From Fratercula arctica (taxonomy: Eukaryota; Chordata; Aves; Charadriiformes; Alcidae): a stretch of DNA of 64,000 nucleotides. The notes beneath the pieces were generated by a model that was not told where the DNA came from, ran no database searches, and saw only the letters and a list, made by a program, of their open reading frames with translations. The stretch spans positions 29,516,355 through 29,580,354 of the forward strand of contig CANTUZ010000007.1 of the NCBI GenBank assembly GCA_947846985.1. The letters are read 5' to 3'. Below, one piece after another: positions 49,911 through 63,793 of this stretch (the stretch's first letter is position 1; the number at the start of each line of letters is the position of its first letter). The translations under genes were made by a program, and so were the position numbers.

Positions 49911-52900
49911 TAGATATTCCCAAATTGTGAGAATGTCCTTCCCTTTTTGCTGGAAAGAAGTTTAATTATGTTCAATTAGCTGGCCTCAGCTTCATGAGCC
50001 GGGCTTTTAAAATAATCATAAAAATGTCTACTAGCTTGACCCATGGATATGACTAATTTTTCAATGACTATCTCCTTTCCAGGCTGCAAAGGGAATTTGT
50101 TCTGGCCCTCAAACTTTTTATTCCAACACTATGGGATCTGTTCACCTTGGAGGCATCTCCTTTTCATCCTGCTTCCCTATTGACAGGGATTTTTTTTTTT
50201 GCTTTTCTTCAAAGCAAATCTGGCTTTATTAGAGTTAAAAAGAAAAGAAAAAATTACAACATGACAATTTTGGTTTATGTATTTTGATTTCTGGAAAAGC
50301 CCTAGAATTATCTAGATAGATACCACCAATAATTCTAACCCTTATTGATTGCTGTGAGAAGCAAAAGCAGACTGAAATTCAAAGATAATATGATGCATTT
50401 TTCTCTGGTGCCCTACAAAATTGCTACGGCAGCATTAAGATTGTCTGACTCAAAGTCTTCCACTCCTGCACTTTACAGGAAAGAAAAAAAAAAAAAAAAG
50501 TGCTTTATGAAATTGTCTTTCAAGCTGAAATCCTGTATGGCTTGAAGTGAGTTTTAGGAAGCAAAGAGCAAAGGACATTTTGTAAGTGGCACATCAGCTA
50601 TGTTACATTATCGAAGTCTGGTTGGGATTGCACGTGTTTATTTGGGGCAGGTTTTGTCTTTTCTAGTTATGTTTGAAGTATATGGCCAAAAGTTACATTT
50701 TTAGACAGGAATTGCAGACTTTACTATTTTTCTGTCCCATATTCTAATCAGGTCATCATGTATTCTAATTTCAGTCTCCAGGCAGAACATCTTTATTACC
50801 ACACTGAGACAGAGAAGCGCTGTAAACCTGAGAAGGAGATTATCTCCATTAACAATGCCTCCTTCTTGCCTCTAAGTTGATTTCAGGTAATGGGATTCCT
50901 GCAGTCCTCCTTCAGCCTCCAAAGACCCTTCATGTGAAAGGTGAACAAAAGCGTTAATGTAAGTGAAGAAAGTATAATTTTATTTAACAGATTGCTAAAA
51001 CAAAGTATGTTGTTCTATGTTTCCAAGCTTTATATAAATATGAAAATAAATCCGTACGACACAGAAGTAGATGGGCAAGCCACAGGACAGCTGAAATCCA
51101 GATGTTAGTAATGATTTATATGGGAAGGATTTTGCTTTGTGCTTGAGAAACACATTAGGCCTGCTGTTTGCCAAAGAACAAACAGACAATTCAGAACTCA
51201 CAGATAAAAACCCCTTTGTGCAGGTGTTGGCAAGGAACTCATAGTCTAGAGTCCTGAAATGTGATTTAGGAATGATGGGAACAATCGGTTTTCCACACCA
51301 AACAGCAATGGAATCACCACTGACACAGCATCTACGCTGGTTTGGCTGTAACAACTGCGGCTGCATTTCTGAAAGTATCGAAATGCCTTGTGATGTTGCT
51401 ATATGTCCTCCCAGTGATTCCCTGGCCTCAAAAGCCACAATTTAACCCAGCAAGTCTCTAATGGTTCTGCCAACAGGCAGCTTTTATCTTGCAATTACCT
51501 CTTCAAAGATGCAATAAATCACCTAGTGCATATACAGCCAGACAGCAATTATAAGGGCAAGATTTCCAGAGGTGCTGCGCACCCACAGCCTCCATCATTT
51601 ACAGCTGTTATACTATTCTTGTAGAAAAACCAGCCCTTCGCTGACTTATTTCCCTCTTTTGTTCCAACGTATCTTTGAGTAAAGCGGGTGCCTGGCAGGA
51701 GGCAGGGGAATGGAAGATAAAGGCAGGGTGTGGGGTGGGGGTTGAATGACTGCAGCGTACTAGGAAAGCTCAGAGGTTTAACAAAGCCTGACATGAGATT
51801 TGCCAGATGGTTCTGTACCGGATTGTAAAACTTTAAACTAATCTTCATTTAAGAGTTTTAAGGGCTGTATCCCTCTTATAAAGCCTCTTGCTCTTTTGCC
51901 TGGTTGATTCTGGTAAATTATAGATCAGACTTTAGAGAACTGCTTCCATGAACAGCGGCTCCTTAAATCTCAGCTAAACTGAGCAAGAAGATTACATGTT
52001 ATTATGATGTAGCACAGCAGGATTTTTGTACAGCAAACATAATGATGTAGAGAAGGATAAAACTATCATTCTGTGCAAGGAGGTCATCCAGAGAAGAACA
52101 ATGCTTTTTATACAGCTAGCAAATCCATACATACATGGTGAATCTTCACATGGCAAGTTCTTTTTCTTAGTGGTTCTGTAAAGAAACCGAACCATAAGCA
52201 GACCCCAAATCTGTATTTCAAGATTCAGTGATCAAACATCTCACAGGAAAGGAGATGTCATTCGGAAGAAATTACATTACTAGACGAAGTATCTATTTCA
52301 AGGGCAATTTTAGGGTAAATGCATCCTATCGGTTTTATGCAAGGAGAAAGGATTTCCTCTGAATCCTCAGTGAAGCGTCAGATACTGTATGTGCTATTAA
52401 AAATTAAAATGCTCACTAGTCTTGCAAGTGTATTTATATACTTTTAATTGTAAATCAAATACATTCCACATGGAAAAGTGCAAAGTAAAGTCAGTATACT
52501 AAGTGGTAGAAATTCTTTCCACCTGCTGTCAGGATTTGTAGTCTTACACAGTATCTTCACATTTAAAATTACAGTAGATGGAATTTATAGATATCAGACA
52601 CTGAAGGATGACAAAGTGGAAGTGAGAACAATGGAGAATAAAACCAAGTGCTTGCTAACTATCAAGAGCAAAATTTCAAAAAATCAAGAGACTGAGACCA
52701 CCAAGGTCTGAGATTTGATACAAGCATTTGATACTGAAATTGTGGCCTAACAACCTTTTGAACAAGTGATACAAACATTTAAGTCTGTTCAGCTTTAAGT
52801 CAGCAGCCTATTCAATTTGCTCTAATTTTCATTTTCTGTACATGATTTTGAATGCAATGTAGTCATGTCAAATGACCTCCCCTTCTCTCTCTTTTTAATT

Positions 52901-55900
52901 GAAACATTATTTCCTGCACATGAAAGCTTTTGACTTAGAAGCAATCAGGTGTGATATTCACAGCTCTGGTCTTTTCAAAATGTCATGCACAGGAATTATA
53001 AGGATTTATCCTAAAGCTCTCTGTAAGAACATCAGCATTTTGGAATGCCTAAGAAAAATGCCTATCCAGGAGAATACGCTTCTTTAGACTTTGTTGTTCA
53101 ACTGACTTTATTACATTTAAGTAACAATCATATACTGTGTTTCACTTCTGTTTTATCTTACACCATTGCTAACATACTTAAACACATTTCCCAGATTTCA
53201 GAAATTATTAAAATTTCTTAATCAGTGCATAGTTAAGTTCCTTCTAAGAACAGAAGTGTTCCCACAAATTCAGATAATCCCAAAGGAGCAAAATTACTTT
53301 AAATTTTGATAAACACAGAACTTATTTTTTAGATTGTATATGTAAAAATCTTAGTGGTAATAGCTGATAAAATATGCTCACACTGCATGTTCTGACTTGA
53401 AAGTATTTACATATATAAAACTAATGTGACATTATATGCTAAGGTATTCTTACATCAAGTGAAAGGGTAAAAAAAAAAAAAAAAGAACATAATATCAAAC
53501 AGCTTGTTTTAGTTGCCTGAGCTCTACTTAGCTTTTAAAGAATGAATATAAATGTACACAAATCCGTTTTGTGACTCAGACATAAAGCATCATGTTAAAA
53601 ATGTAGTACATGGTAGCAAAACTACAAATTTTTATATTCCTGCATATTTTCTCCAGAGTTATTAAAATTCACATTTCTTGTTATATTCTTTCATAAAAAT
53701 AGTTTCTCTTTCTATAGGTTATTCAGGAAAAATAGCACAGCCTCTGCCAGTATCCACCTTTGTCCAAATGGTGTGTTTTGTTTTTTTCTAGGGCTTGTCA
53801 TCTTTCTCTATGGTGTGACTAACTTATACTTTATAGAAGCCCAGCTTCTTATAAAGAACATTTGCAATTTAAATTGCTCTTTCTCTCTGAACATTAAGTC
53901 TGAATTGATAAAGGTGTTAAAAGCTAAGGCTCCCCAGTTTTTTTTACTTTACTAATCAAGCAAACTAAAATTACATTATTGGAATTGGCCAGGAGTAGGC
54001 CAGACCCAGCTGGTGGAGAAAGGCCTGAACGGGAATCTCACATGCTGATTACAGCCAGGAGAGAATGGCTGACAAACCCTTACACTTCAAGCTTTGAAGT
54101 CTGGCAGAGCTAAGGAAAACGTGCCACCTTAAATTAGATTTTTCCAGAAAGTTGATAAATAGGCTTACTCATAAAGAGCAGCAAGACTAATCTGCAATTC
54201 TCCTGACATTAGAGACAACATGATCTATAGAAGCCGTGTTGGATCATGAGCTCTTTTCATTTGATGTCATCCTATTTATATTCCTTATCCCCAGCTGTGA
54301 CTATTTGTCTTATAAAGTATGTTTGATTTTTCTAGTGCATATTGTAGTTCTTAGTAGATGAAGTAAAATAAAAAGTCAGATTGTTCTTCAGGTGGCACGA
54401 GTATGTCCAGAACAGGCACTTGTGCCATAAATAATCTTTCAGGAGATAAAGAAGTATGTTTGGAAATAACTTTTTTTTTTTCTTATCAAGTCTCCGAGTA
54501 AATTATTCAGCATGTATCCTAACCTATGGCATGGAATTCAGATTGAATGCAAACAGTGTAACTTGTAAAATAGGGAGGAATGAGGAAATGCACGTAGGAG
54601 TCACCAAGGATATGTACAGGTAAGAGTAGCTTCACCTACTCCAAGGTAGCTCAGTGCAAGGGAGATCCAGCGCCCGCTTAAGCCAAGAATGCCTGCGGGC
54701 TGTATCAGCACAACTTGTGAAAAATATATGAGTCTTTTCATAAGCATAGACATATGTAATCACATTCCCCCATCACATGTTACTTTACCTGTGGTCAGGA
54801 TAGACTCCGAACCTCAATGTTATTGTAATAAAATCCAGTTCAAGTTGTATTGCAATCTTGTTAACCAAAAGACACTGGTGCCCATCTGCTCCCCTACAGT
54901 TTCCTCCCTTTCCTTGGACAACCATGCACAACAGCTTTCTATCAAGAAAATCAAATATGAAAATACTTTTTTGCTATTTCCAGTGGGAAAACTGCTATCC
55001 ACAGATGTCCACAAAGTCCCACCACATTTCCCCTATCTTCACACCATGTCAGGAATCCTGTCTAAAGTTGCAGAAAAAAATTCTGCCTTGATATCATACA
55101 TTTAGCTGTGCTAATAGGGAATAATAACTCTATTCCAGGATGAATTATAAAATTCTAACTTTTTTTTTCAGCTAAATGTAATAAATAATAACATTATGAA
55201 ATTACTTCTCTTTGGGTTTTTATACATAGGTACAAATAAAGGGCACACCCAGGAAACTCAGGGAAGTTACCATAACATAGATGTGCTCTCATTATTGTCT
55301 AGACATCATTACAAGATTCCTTGGCCCAGATATTGGGGTGGCTTTAAAACTTAAGTACTTAATACAAGTATTACCTCTGGTGCATCTGTTATCCCTATTC
55401 TGATCAGAAGTATGCTCAGAGCACAGGGAGGCGGCAGAGGCAGAGTCCGCCTACTCCTGTGGTACCCAGCGCCAAGCATGGCCACAACAGGGCAGTGGTG
55501 GGATGGGCGCTGATCAGCAACCTCCGGGGTCACACAGCCTGCGCTGAAGCCTGCGTTAATGGATAGTTTTATTGCCATTGTCACTGAAGACAATTAGATA
55601 AAATTTAGAAGGCAAAATAATGAACAGAAGAAGAAATAAACCCCATGCTCTCCGTAGGCTTTATAAACAAGCTGAGAATTAAGAACGCAAGATCAGGGCA
55701 GATCCCAGTCTTTTAAATAATGGGCAAGGCAGGAGGAGTATTTCCAAAGTACTGAAGAACGCTGATAAGCGGGTGTTACAGTGGCGTTAAGGATGTCTAA
55801 ACTTAATCCTGTGAGGTGTCTTCACTTAAGATATAAGACAGTCAGAAACTGATTTATCAACTGTATTGTACCTAAGTCCAAGTGCGTTCTTACCTTCTAT

Positions 55901-58900
55901 TTTAAAGCGTATTTCAAACCTGACACACTTTCTCAAATATGTTTCCTGACACTTTCCATGTTTTCTATTTTATTTGCTCTTATTCATGAATTATTTAATG
56001 AGAGATTGTTTTTCCCCCCTGGGGCAGGGCGGGGGAAAGAGAAAAATAAAACCCAGAACATAGTATCTGAAATCACATCTTCCATAAATATATGATTAAA
56101 TTAGTTTATGCAGGTCCGCTTCCACTAATAATACCTACAGTGGAAAATTTTTCAAGCACAGTCCTTCTGTTGTACAAAAATAATAATGAACTGATACTAG
56201 CATCGCTCCTCTGGAAGTGTCATTTTCCTCATTTTAGAAGTGGCAAACTAAAGAGCAGAGTCACAAATACAGTCATTTTTAAGGCACCAGCAGACAATTT
56301 TTATTCCTAGTGCCAAGATGAGAGAAAAAATGCCCTCTCTTTGTTAAGACTGGGAAGAAAACTACTGTCATAAATACACTAGAACTGTGGAAGTAGATTT
56401 CACAATGCATAAGATTAGAATTTGGAAAACACCTTTCGAAACAGATGCATAGTCACACACATGCACTCTCATTTCCAGAGCCACACCAGAATTCAAGTAT
56501 TTCAGATGTCCTACCTGAATATGTATTTGATTTTTGTTACGCTTTTTTATAAAACAGACTGTTACGCTGTCGAGGATACTCTTATTAAGCAATGCATTGT
56601 ACAAGTGAAGCTTTTTTCCTAAATTGCTGCAAATTCTTTTTCTGCATCTGACTTCCCAGCGGTACGTTACAGATACGGGCACATGAGACCTGAGGGAATG
56701 AGTTAGACGATCTGATACCTCAGTTACAAGCTCTGGCCCTAAGCAGATGAAAATTAAATTCTTGGAATTTCAGCAAAAATGTTACAAAGGATTTTTAATG
56801 CCGAATCCAAAACATGATAAGGTGTACACATACCTGTTCTGGTTTAATTCTAGTTCGTTTGAACACCAGAAATAGTGAAGATGTGATAGCAGAGACTTCA
56901 GTTTGAGACAGCTTACAAAGAAATACAGGAAGCTTTGCAAGATTTAGAGCTCCATTTTTCCACCAAAGCTGTACATGTTAGAAAAAGTACAAAAACTGGA
57001 ACTTACAATTTGAAGTAGATAAGGTCATAGATAAGAAATTAAAAAAAAAAAAAAACAAACAAAAACACCAACAGATATTACTTTAAACCATCCTCTTGTT
57101 TATTTTGTAGGAAAAATATATCCTAGAGGATTAAGGAAAACAGTATCAAAGGTGCTACTACTGTATACATCGAGCTCTTACACATGTTAAGGAAAATGGC
57201 AGTTTGCCTATTAGGGGGAATTGCTTTAATTCTTCCAGATAATGTATTCCAGGAATAATTTGAGCTTTTAGAAATAGTTAATGAGATTAAAAAAAAAAAA
57301 TAAAAAAAAAAAATCATTGAAGCATCATTCTGATGGAAGTTGAGGGTTTTGCATATCTCGCTTAACGTAAGTGATTTGCAAATAAACATTTGGAGCATGT
57401 GAAAAGCAATGGCAAAAACACAGAAAATGGCCATTACTGGATTTTGAAACTATTTACACTGAATTGATACTTGTCTTCGATTAAGCATACTTGCAGTGAA
57501 ATAATATATGGCAGTAAAATCATACACAGCAGCCACTTTCATTAATTTATTATAAAGTGCATTATTCTGTCCATATGCAATAGACTGGGAATAATTTCAC
57601 TTATGAAGATTGCGATAATTTTCTAAAGGGTTCTACAAGTCTTGTATGATCTTCTCTAATACCTATGATTTATGTATTCCATAAAAAAACCACATTCATT
57701 TATCTCAGGATTATTGCACTAAATCTTCTGGTGAATTCAAAATCTTACGGAACATGAAACACTCTCACAACTTCTATGCCAGTGGCCCCTAGACCGTTTC
57801 AGATTTTGTTCTTTATTACTCCAATTCCTGCACCCCATGAACTATTATTGAAACAAAAGATCCGAACTCACCACAAACAACTTTTATAGGGGAAATATTG
57901 GTCCAAGGCTCACTATAAGAAAAACCCCATAAAGTAATAAAAAATATCCTGGGTCAGTATTCTCTATTTTTACAGTTTATTTGTTTTTCTAAATTCAAGT
58001 ATAGATTAATATTCTGCGAGAATTGAAACTTTATCAACAACAGAAAGCAAAGAAAATTTATTTAAACGATCTCTTTCTGAAGTCGAAAAATGGAAATCAC
58101 TTTGTCCCACAATCATTTAAATATTCTTGTCAATCCCATTGTAACATAAATGAAGATAAAACACCATTATTACAAGAATGTAAAGCTGTTATGATCTATC
58201 TATATGCGTATAGAGTCTCAGCATTCGAAGGTAAAAATAATATTTTTCCTTTCTTTACTATTTCAGACTTATCTCAAAAGGAGCAGCTGGAAAGAAAGAC
58301 GAGGCCGCATAAAACTTGTTGACTGAACCAAATGGAATTTTCTAGGCAATCACATGCAGTACAGATAGGCTGGCTGTACAAATGCACCGGCTTCTCTTCC
58401 CTTTCCTTCTCTCCGTAGTTGAGCACATATACTGCTGTTCAATATTAGTGAAGTGGAACTCAAAAAGCAAACATCATAAACTTTTCATGTCCTTCAAAAT
58501 GCCTATGTTCCGTTCTGATGCAGCAGCGTACCTGGCATGAGTACACTCGGCAAGACTTATATCAGCCAGCCCAAGGAACCTATTCTGACAACATCCTAAA
58601 ACAACCATCCCATTCTGTTCCTTCAGGAAATAAAGAGCTGGAATAAAAATGAATATGAGAAGAACAAAAATGTCACTGCTGCTCAGTCGCTGGGTGCTAA
58701 GAGACATTGCTGATTAAGATATTAACTGAAAAGCCCCAAAAGATAAACCCTTTGAAAAAGGGAATGAAAAGACATTTGTTCTCCTTTGTAGACATACACT
58801 GATTGTACTAAGAAAATTTAACCACTGCAAATATAAAAATCACAGCTAAAATAATTAATAAAAATGGTAAATGACATACAAAGAAAATGACATAAAAGAG

Positions 58901-59597
58901 TTCCCTCAAAACCAACGGCTTTTGATACATAACAAAATGAGCATGTGTCACACTACTGATGTTAGACAAAAGATACATCAACAGGGATGGAGGAAGACTT
59001 CTGGAAAGCTGAAGATCAAATAAAAAATGCAAAACTGTTTTCTGCATTTAAGATCTATGACAAATACAAACTTTAAGACAACAGACCTAATCCTGCATTG
59101 TCCTGAATCTTATGAGTGAGGAAACAAATTCACTTTAAAGAATTGTAACATTCCTCTCCCAGAAACATATTGGGATCTGATTTTTTTCCCCTTTCTCTTT
59201 TTTTCTCGTTCCTTTTTAAGCTGTCTCTAGTCTATAACAATTCTTCAAGCAATTTTCTGCCAACAATTGGCTTCTTTAATTTACCTCTATCATAAATTCT
59301 CAAGCACAAGAGTAGGTTCTTTGCTACTTTGAGATCTGCATTTAATTCTACATTCCTTCCTTTCCTTTCACAAATGTCTGCCTTTATCTACATCCTTTTA
59401 CTTTGGGGCACCATTTAACTTAGTCCTCCCTAACCACAAGTCCTAGCAGACCCTCCCACAAACTTCTCGCTTCAGTAAATCGATTTTCTGTCTCCTCTAA
59501 CTATCCTTCACAACAAATCAATCCTTTGACTCCTCCAACTTTTCTGAAGGCTTACCTCTGGCCTGCAAGAGGAAAGTTGTGATCATCCTTCTTCTCC
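49911..59597. other. Long AT-rich unique noncoding stretch
   Basis: No gene is recognised over about 9.7 kb. The longest frames (50995-51438 minus, 54689-55105 plus) have no known domains. A complex-looking segment at about 53985-54130 could be a conserved noncoding element. A small GC-rich spot lies at 55420-55560. Homopolymer A runs lie at about 50483, 53469, 57040 and 57289-57313. A TTCCAGGAA palindrome (57247-57255) has STAT/BCL6-type form. Confidence 0.6.
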
Positions 59598-59619
59598 TTT
59601 TTTTTTTTTTTTTTTTTTT
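59598..59619. repeat. Poly(T) tract, T22
   Basis: An uninterrupted run of 22 T follows a CTTCTTCTCC pyrimidine stretch, so the local pyrimidine run begins at about 59587. No flanking retroposon is recognised. Confidence 0.95.
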
Positions 59620-59940
59620 AATTTCTCTATGGCAGTGGAGAAAGATTCATTTTATATTAAGCATTTGCCATAACAGTTGGGTTCAGACAGAGCCAACGGA
59701 TCAGTCAGTGCTCCCAGTCTCACTGCCATCCCTGTCCATCAGAGCTGGAAGATGGCAGGGACACTGTGAATACACTGCCCCACACGAAGGAGTTACTTAA
59801 ACCAGTAGAGGTTCTCTACCTGCTCACACACCCCAACATGCTCCACAGTTAGAACTTCTCTTCAAGGTATGCCTTTCCATCTTACAGTTTTGTTATACTT
59901 CTTCTACTTCTTGCCTCACTGCTACAGAGTGAGTGTACCA

Positions 59941-59998
59941 GAAAAAAAAAAAGAAAAAAAATCTGGGGGGAAAAAAAGAAAAAACAACCCCCAAAAAA
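59941..59998 (+). repeat. Alternating A-rich tracts with G6 and C5 runs
   Basis: A11 and A8 runs split by G are followed by CTGGGGGG, A7-G-A6, CAACCCCC and AAAAAAGG. The G6 and C5 runs could pair across about 18 nt. Low complexity, no gene association visible. Confidence 0.75.
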
Positions 59999-61922
59999 GG
60001 TTCATGATCTAGGACTTGATCTCCACTGACTAATGACTAGAACCAGCCATGCAAAGAAATACTGTTAAGAAGATCTACTGAGAGTGATCGTTGTACCTCA
60101 ACAATCTGGAGCATAATGAAAGACTGCGCTGTTCAGACATTCTGGAGCAAGTCAGTAACTCAATTTCACATGAGACGGTTTTGTATTTTGGAAAGAACAC
60201 TATGTCATTAGATAGGTCAGAGAGGCAGGAAGAAAATGGATACAGATAAGGTGAACATACCGGTCCTACAGAAATATTAAAATGAGTTGTGTTGTTCATC
60301 TTCGAAGGAAATAAAGAGCATGACATAAGAGGATATATGTACTGACACATGGAGGTGTATTTGTAGGTCAAGTAAATTATGTGGTGACTGCTCACAAAAT
60401 TCTAGTTCAAGAAGTGGGTGGGAATCAATTAAATTAGTATGTTGGTTTTTAAGGGAATAAAAAAAAAAAAATATCTTGCATGCTGTATGGTTGGAGTGCC
60501 AAGCACATAACAGGTTTCACAACATGGCATTAAAGACTAACAATATTCAGAGCTATAATAATTAAGACAAAATAGACACGATCTCTGGAGAGCAGTGCAG
60601 AACCTTATTTGCCAGCACCTTTAAGCTATTCTAAGCTGTGGGAGTGAGATCTTTATAAGTGATAATTCCACCCTATGGCACTTCTAACACATTTTTCATA
60701 AACAACTCACATTTGCCCGTGTTATTTCTGGTGTACTTTACAGTTTTAGCAACACAGTGTTTCTTGTTTCTGCAGATTTGCATTTGTCCGCACACGTTTG
60801 ATATAAGCTGGCAAACCATAGCTTGTCTCCAGAGTGAAACAACCCCCTGAACAACACAAGATCTCCTGCTGACAAGCAGGCTATGCCAAGATGTCACTAC
60901 AAGTGTGCTCCAGTGACTTAATTTCAGTAACTGAAAGTCAGAGCTCTGAGGACATGACTTTCCTCGTGTAGGCAGGGCAGAACACCCCATTTCATGGTTC
61001 TCATCACAACCCACATCCAAACTGCTACAGATCACACGACCACAGCCCCACCAAAACCCGCAGAATCATTGAATCATTCAACAGTTACCATTTCAGTAAG
61101 TTACACAGTGTGGTAAGCTGTGTTTCAGCAATAATAGAAGTAGTTCATGGAAGTAACCATTAAATAGTAACAGAAGATATGTTGTCCTGTATTTGCTAGA
61201 GCATGTTGTGATAATCAGCTTACAATCCTGTGTGTTAATATAGGAAAATTAGTTTCTGACTCTCAGAGAAATCAATGAACTACAAGTTTTATGAGAGAAA
61301 GCTGAAGGCTTTAATAGTTTTAGCGTGGAGAAGTAAAAAATAATTAAAAAAAAAAAGATTTCAGGAAATTTAAAAGGAAAGAAAATTAAATGCGCTGGGG
61401 CACTAAGGTCAGCTCCCTAATGCACAGTAAGCATTCACTAGTGTAAAAAGCTTTTATGGTTTCCCAAGGCTCAGCGTGCTCATTTCTGCTTTTAGATGTC
61501 AACAGGTTCATCCTAACCATGCCCTTAGCATTCATAAATCATCCACTTCATTATCACCTAGCACTGATCAGCTGGGTGAGTAAATCTGGAGAAGTTAACG
61601 ACCAAACACAACAGCCCTGATGCAGCGTACCGTACTGAATTGGAAACTTTTATTTCCAAGATTGCCCTCTGTGCCAAAGGCCCAGGGGAGATCACCTCGC
61701 TGAGAGGTGCAACAAATACAAGCTGTTATGAATGCAGCACTGAAAAATATGCAAGTGCCTTGGCCTTGTCAACTCTTCATCAGAATCATTCACTGTTACC
61801 TTGCGGAGAGGAAACAAAGGTAACGCAGCGAAAAGGCTCACGTGGAGCTTTACCTACTACCTGCCCCCACACAGAGCCAGGGCAGAATTACAGCTCACAT
61901 ATTTATACCCTAGTAATACACT

Positions 61923-61939
61923 CCCCCAACCCCCCCCCC
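61923..61939. repeat. C-rich run (C5-AA-C10)
   Basis: C5 (61923-61927), AA, then C10 (61930-61939). The complementary strand is a G-rich run. Confidence 0.9.
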
Positions 61940-63030
61940 AATCCCTGCTACTGGGGATAAACCCAAACTGATTACATGTTTCCAAAGATTCTCCCAAAGC
62001 TGAAAGCTTTTGTCTTTCCTACTGTATATGAATTTGTGGAAGTGAGAGCACAAATTCAACTGTGGGTCATAGTCATTCTCCTTTCCAGAAGAGGTTTCTC
62101 CAGCGCAACAAGTCTATGGCTGTTGCCACATCAATCCCTCCTTTCCTCTTTTGGTCCTAGTTTCCCAGTCTGGAGGTTTGTTGGTGTTTGTAGCTTACAT
62201 ACATGCATACAGAGACATACATATTTAGGTTCTTTCACATAAAGATGACTAGTTATTTAAAGTTATCAGCCCACGATAGAGAGTCACGTGTGAGGAAGAG
62301 AGTCTTCTGGAATCCGACTTTTAAACCCTTTTTATTTAGGCTGTATAAAAGGGGTTTTGTTTGTTTGTAAGATTCCTACCAATATAAAACAATACTATGA
62401 AATCCTATACCCATAAATATGCTGGTTTTACAGAAAACCAGGAATACATGCCCATTTGTATGGAACTCGCACTGTGGTATCTGGCAGAACGACAACCACA
62501 TTTTATAGAAGTTGTCACCAAGAGACATTTTCTTGCCAGAATAAATTTGCTTACCACAAAGTGGCACAGGCAGGAATGTCCCACCGGTATGAAATGGCAT
62601 CCTTTGTCCATACTCTGTAACAATTGTGGTCAGAAAGTAAGAATACTTTCAACATAACTGAAATTCTTCAAAATTCCCTGATCTACTGTTCTGTTTATGT
62701 TGGAATAAAACCAAAACTCTCAGCTCAGATCTACTTTCCCAAGGAACTCTGAAACCTCGTCTTTTGTGCCCAGTATCTTTATGAAGAACAAAACAACCAG
62801 AGATGTCTGTGCTACTGTTTATTTAGATTATGTTAGTTTTTACTGGGTTTTGGCATACCATAAAATATTAATAGTGATTAAAAGAGTATGCTCTTTTTCC
62901 TACAGGGCATAATGCAGACTGCATATCAAGTTACAAGTATTTTATCAATTTGTATAGTTACTTTCAGTATATGAATAAAAATGCTACTTATAATTAACAT
63001 TTATCCCTCTTTTGTACTCTTTAGATATAT

Positions 63031-63046
63031 ACATACATACATACAT
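63031..63046. repeat. (ACAT)4 microsatellite
   Basis: Four perfect ACAT tetranucleotides preceded by ATATAT. Ordinary tetranucleotide microsatellite, related in unit to the TACA-rich cluster at 9417-9544. Confidence 0.9.
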
Positions 63047-63774
63047 TCCAACTTAGGTAATAAACAGTACAGTATCTTTTAAAGGTAAATGAGCCAATTA
63101 AAGGAATTTACTAAAGTACTTAGGTGTACAACAATAATTTCATTGGTTTCAATTATGCAACTATTGTGAATTTTAACATCTCAAAGTATTTACTTCTGAT
63201 AGCTTTTTTTTTTTTTTTCCTTTTTCAGCCAAGTAACCTTCTCCAGTTTCTCAAAAAATATTTTTAAACATCATAGGTACAACATAATTGCACAACTACA
63301 AAGCCCCATTATGGTTGATATGGCACTAATAGTCCTTGTGGGTGTACCTTTATTTTAAGAAAGGATGAAAACTTCTTGTTTTCTGGCTTTTTGTCAGAAA
63401 TTGCATTGTTGTGGGTTTCTTTTTAAAAAACATGTTCAAGGACTTTCCTCACAGCTTTTCCTCCTCTCCTTTCTAAACTGAAGAACTTCTTCACCGTTTC
63501 AGATACAATACAGCAAGTAGGCCTTCTACTGAACTGCCAATGTTTAAATTACTAAACTAACCCTTCTTGCAGTAAGAGCTGAACTTCAAATGTTTATTTA
63601 ATTTCACTTACTCTTCTATCCTTTCAGTTATCTATTACTAGCCATCTGGATTACCACCATCAATAAAAATTGGTTTGTGCTGTTAGACAGGGGTCAGCAT
63701 CTTGAAAAGACTCTCCATCTAATTAGATAGATTTACGGTTACAACAGTGTAAAGCACTTAACATCCACATGTTA

Positions 63775-63793
63775 AAGCTATAACTTATAGCTT
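63775..63793. repeat. Perfect stem-loop, 8-bp arms
   Basis: AAGCTATA (63775-63782) and TATAGCTT (63786-63793) are exact reverse complements around ACT. Short and AT-rich; could be chance. Confidence 0.8.

Noticed and set aside
54689..55105. 138-codon plus-strand frame as a gene
   Set aside because: No recognisable domain, no promoter or splice context, and antisense frames overlap it; consistent with chance.
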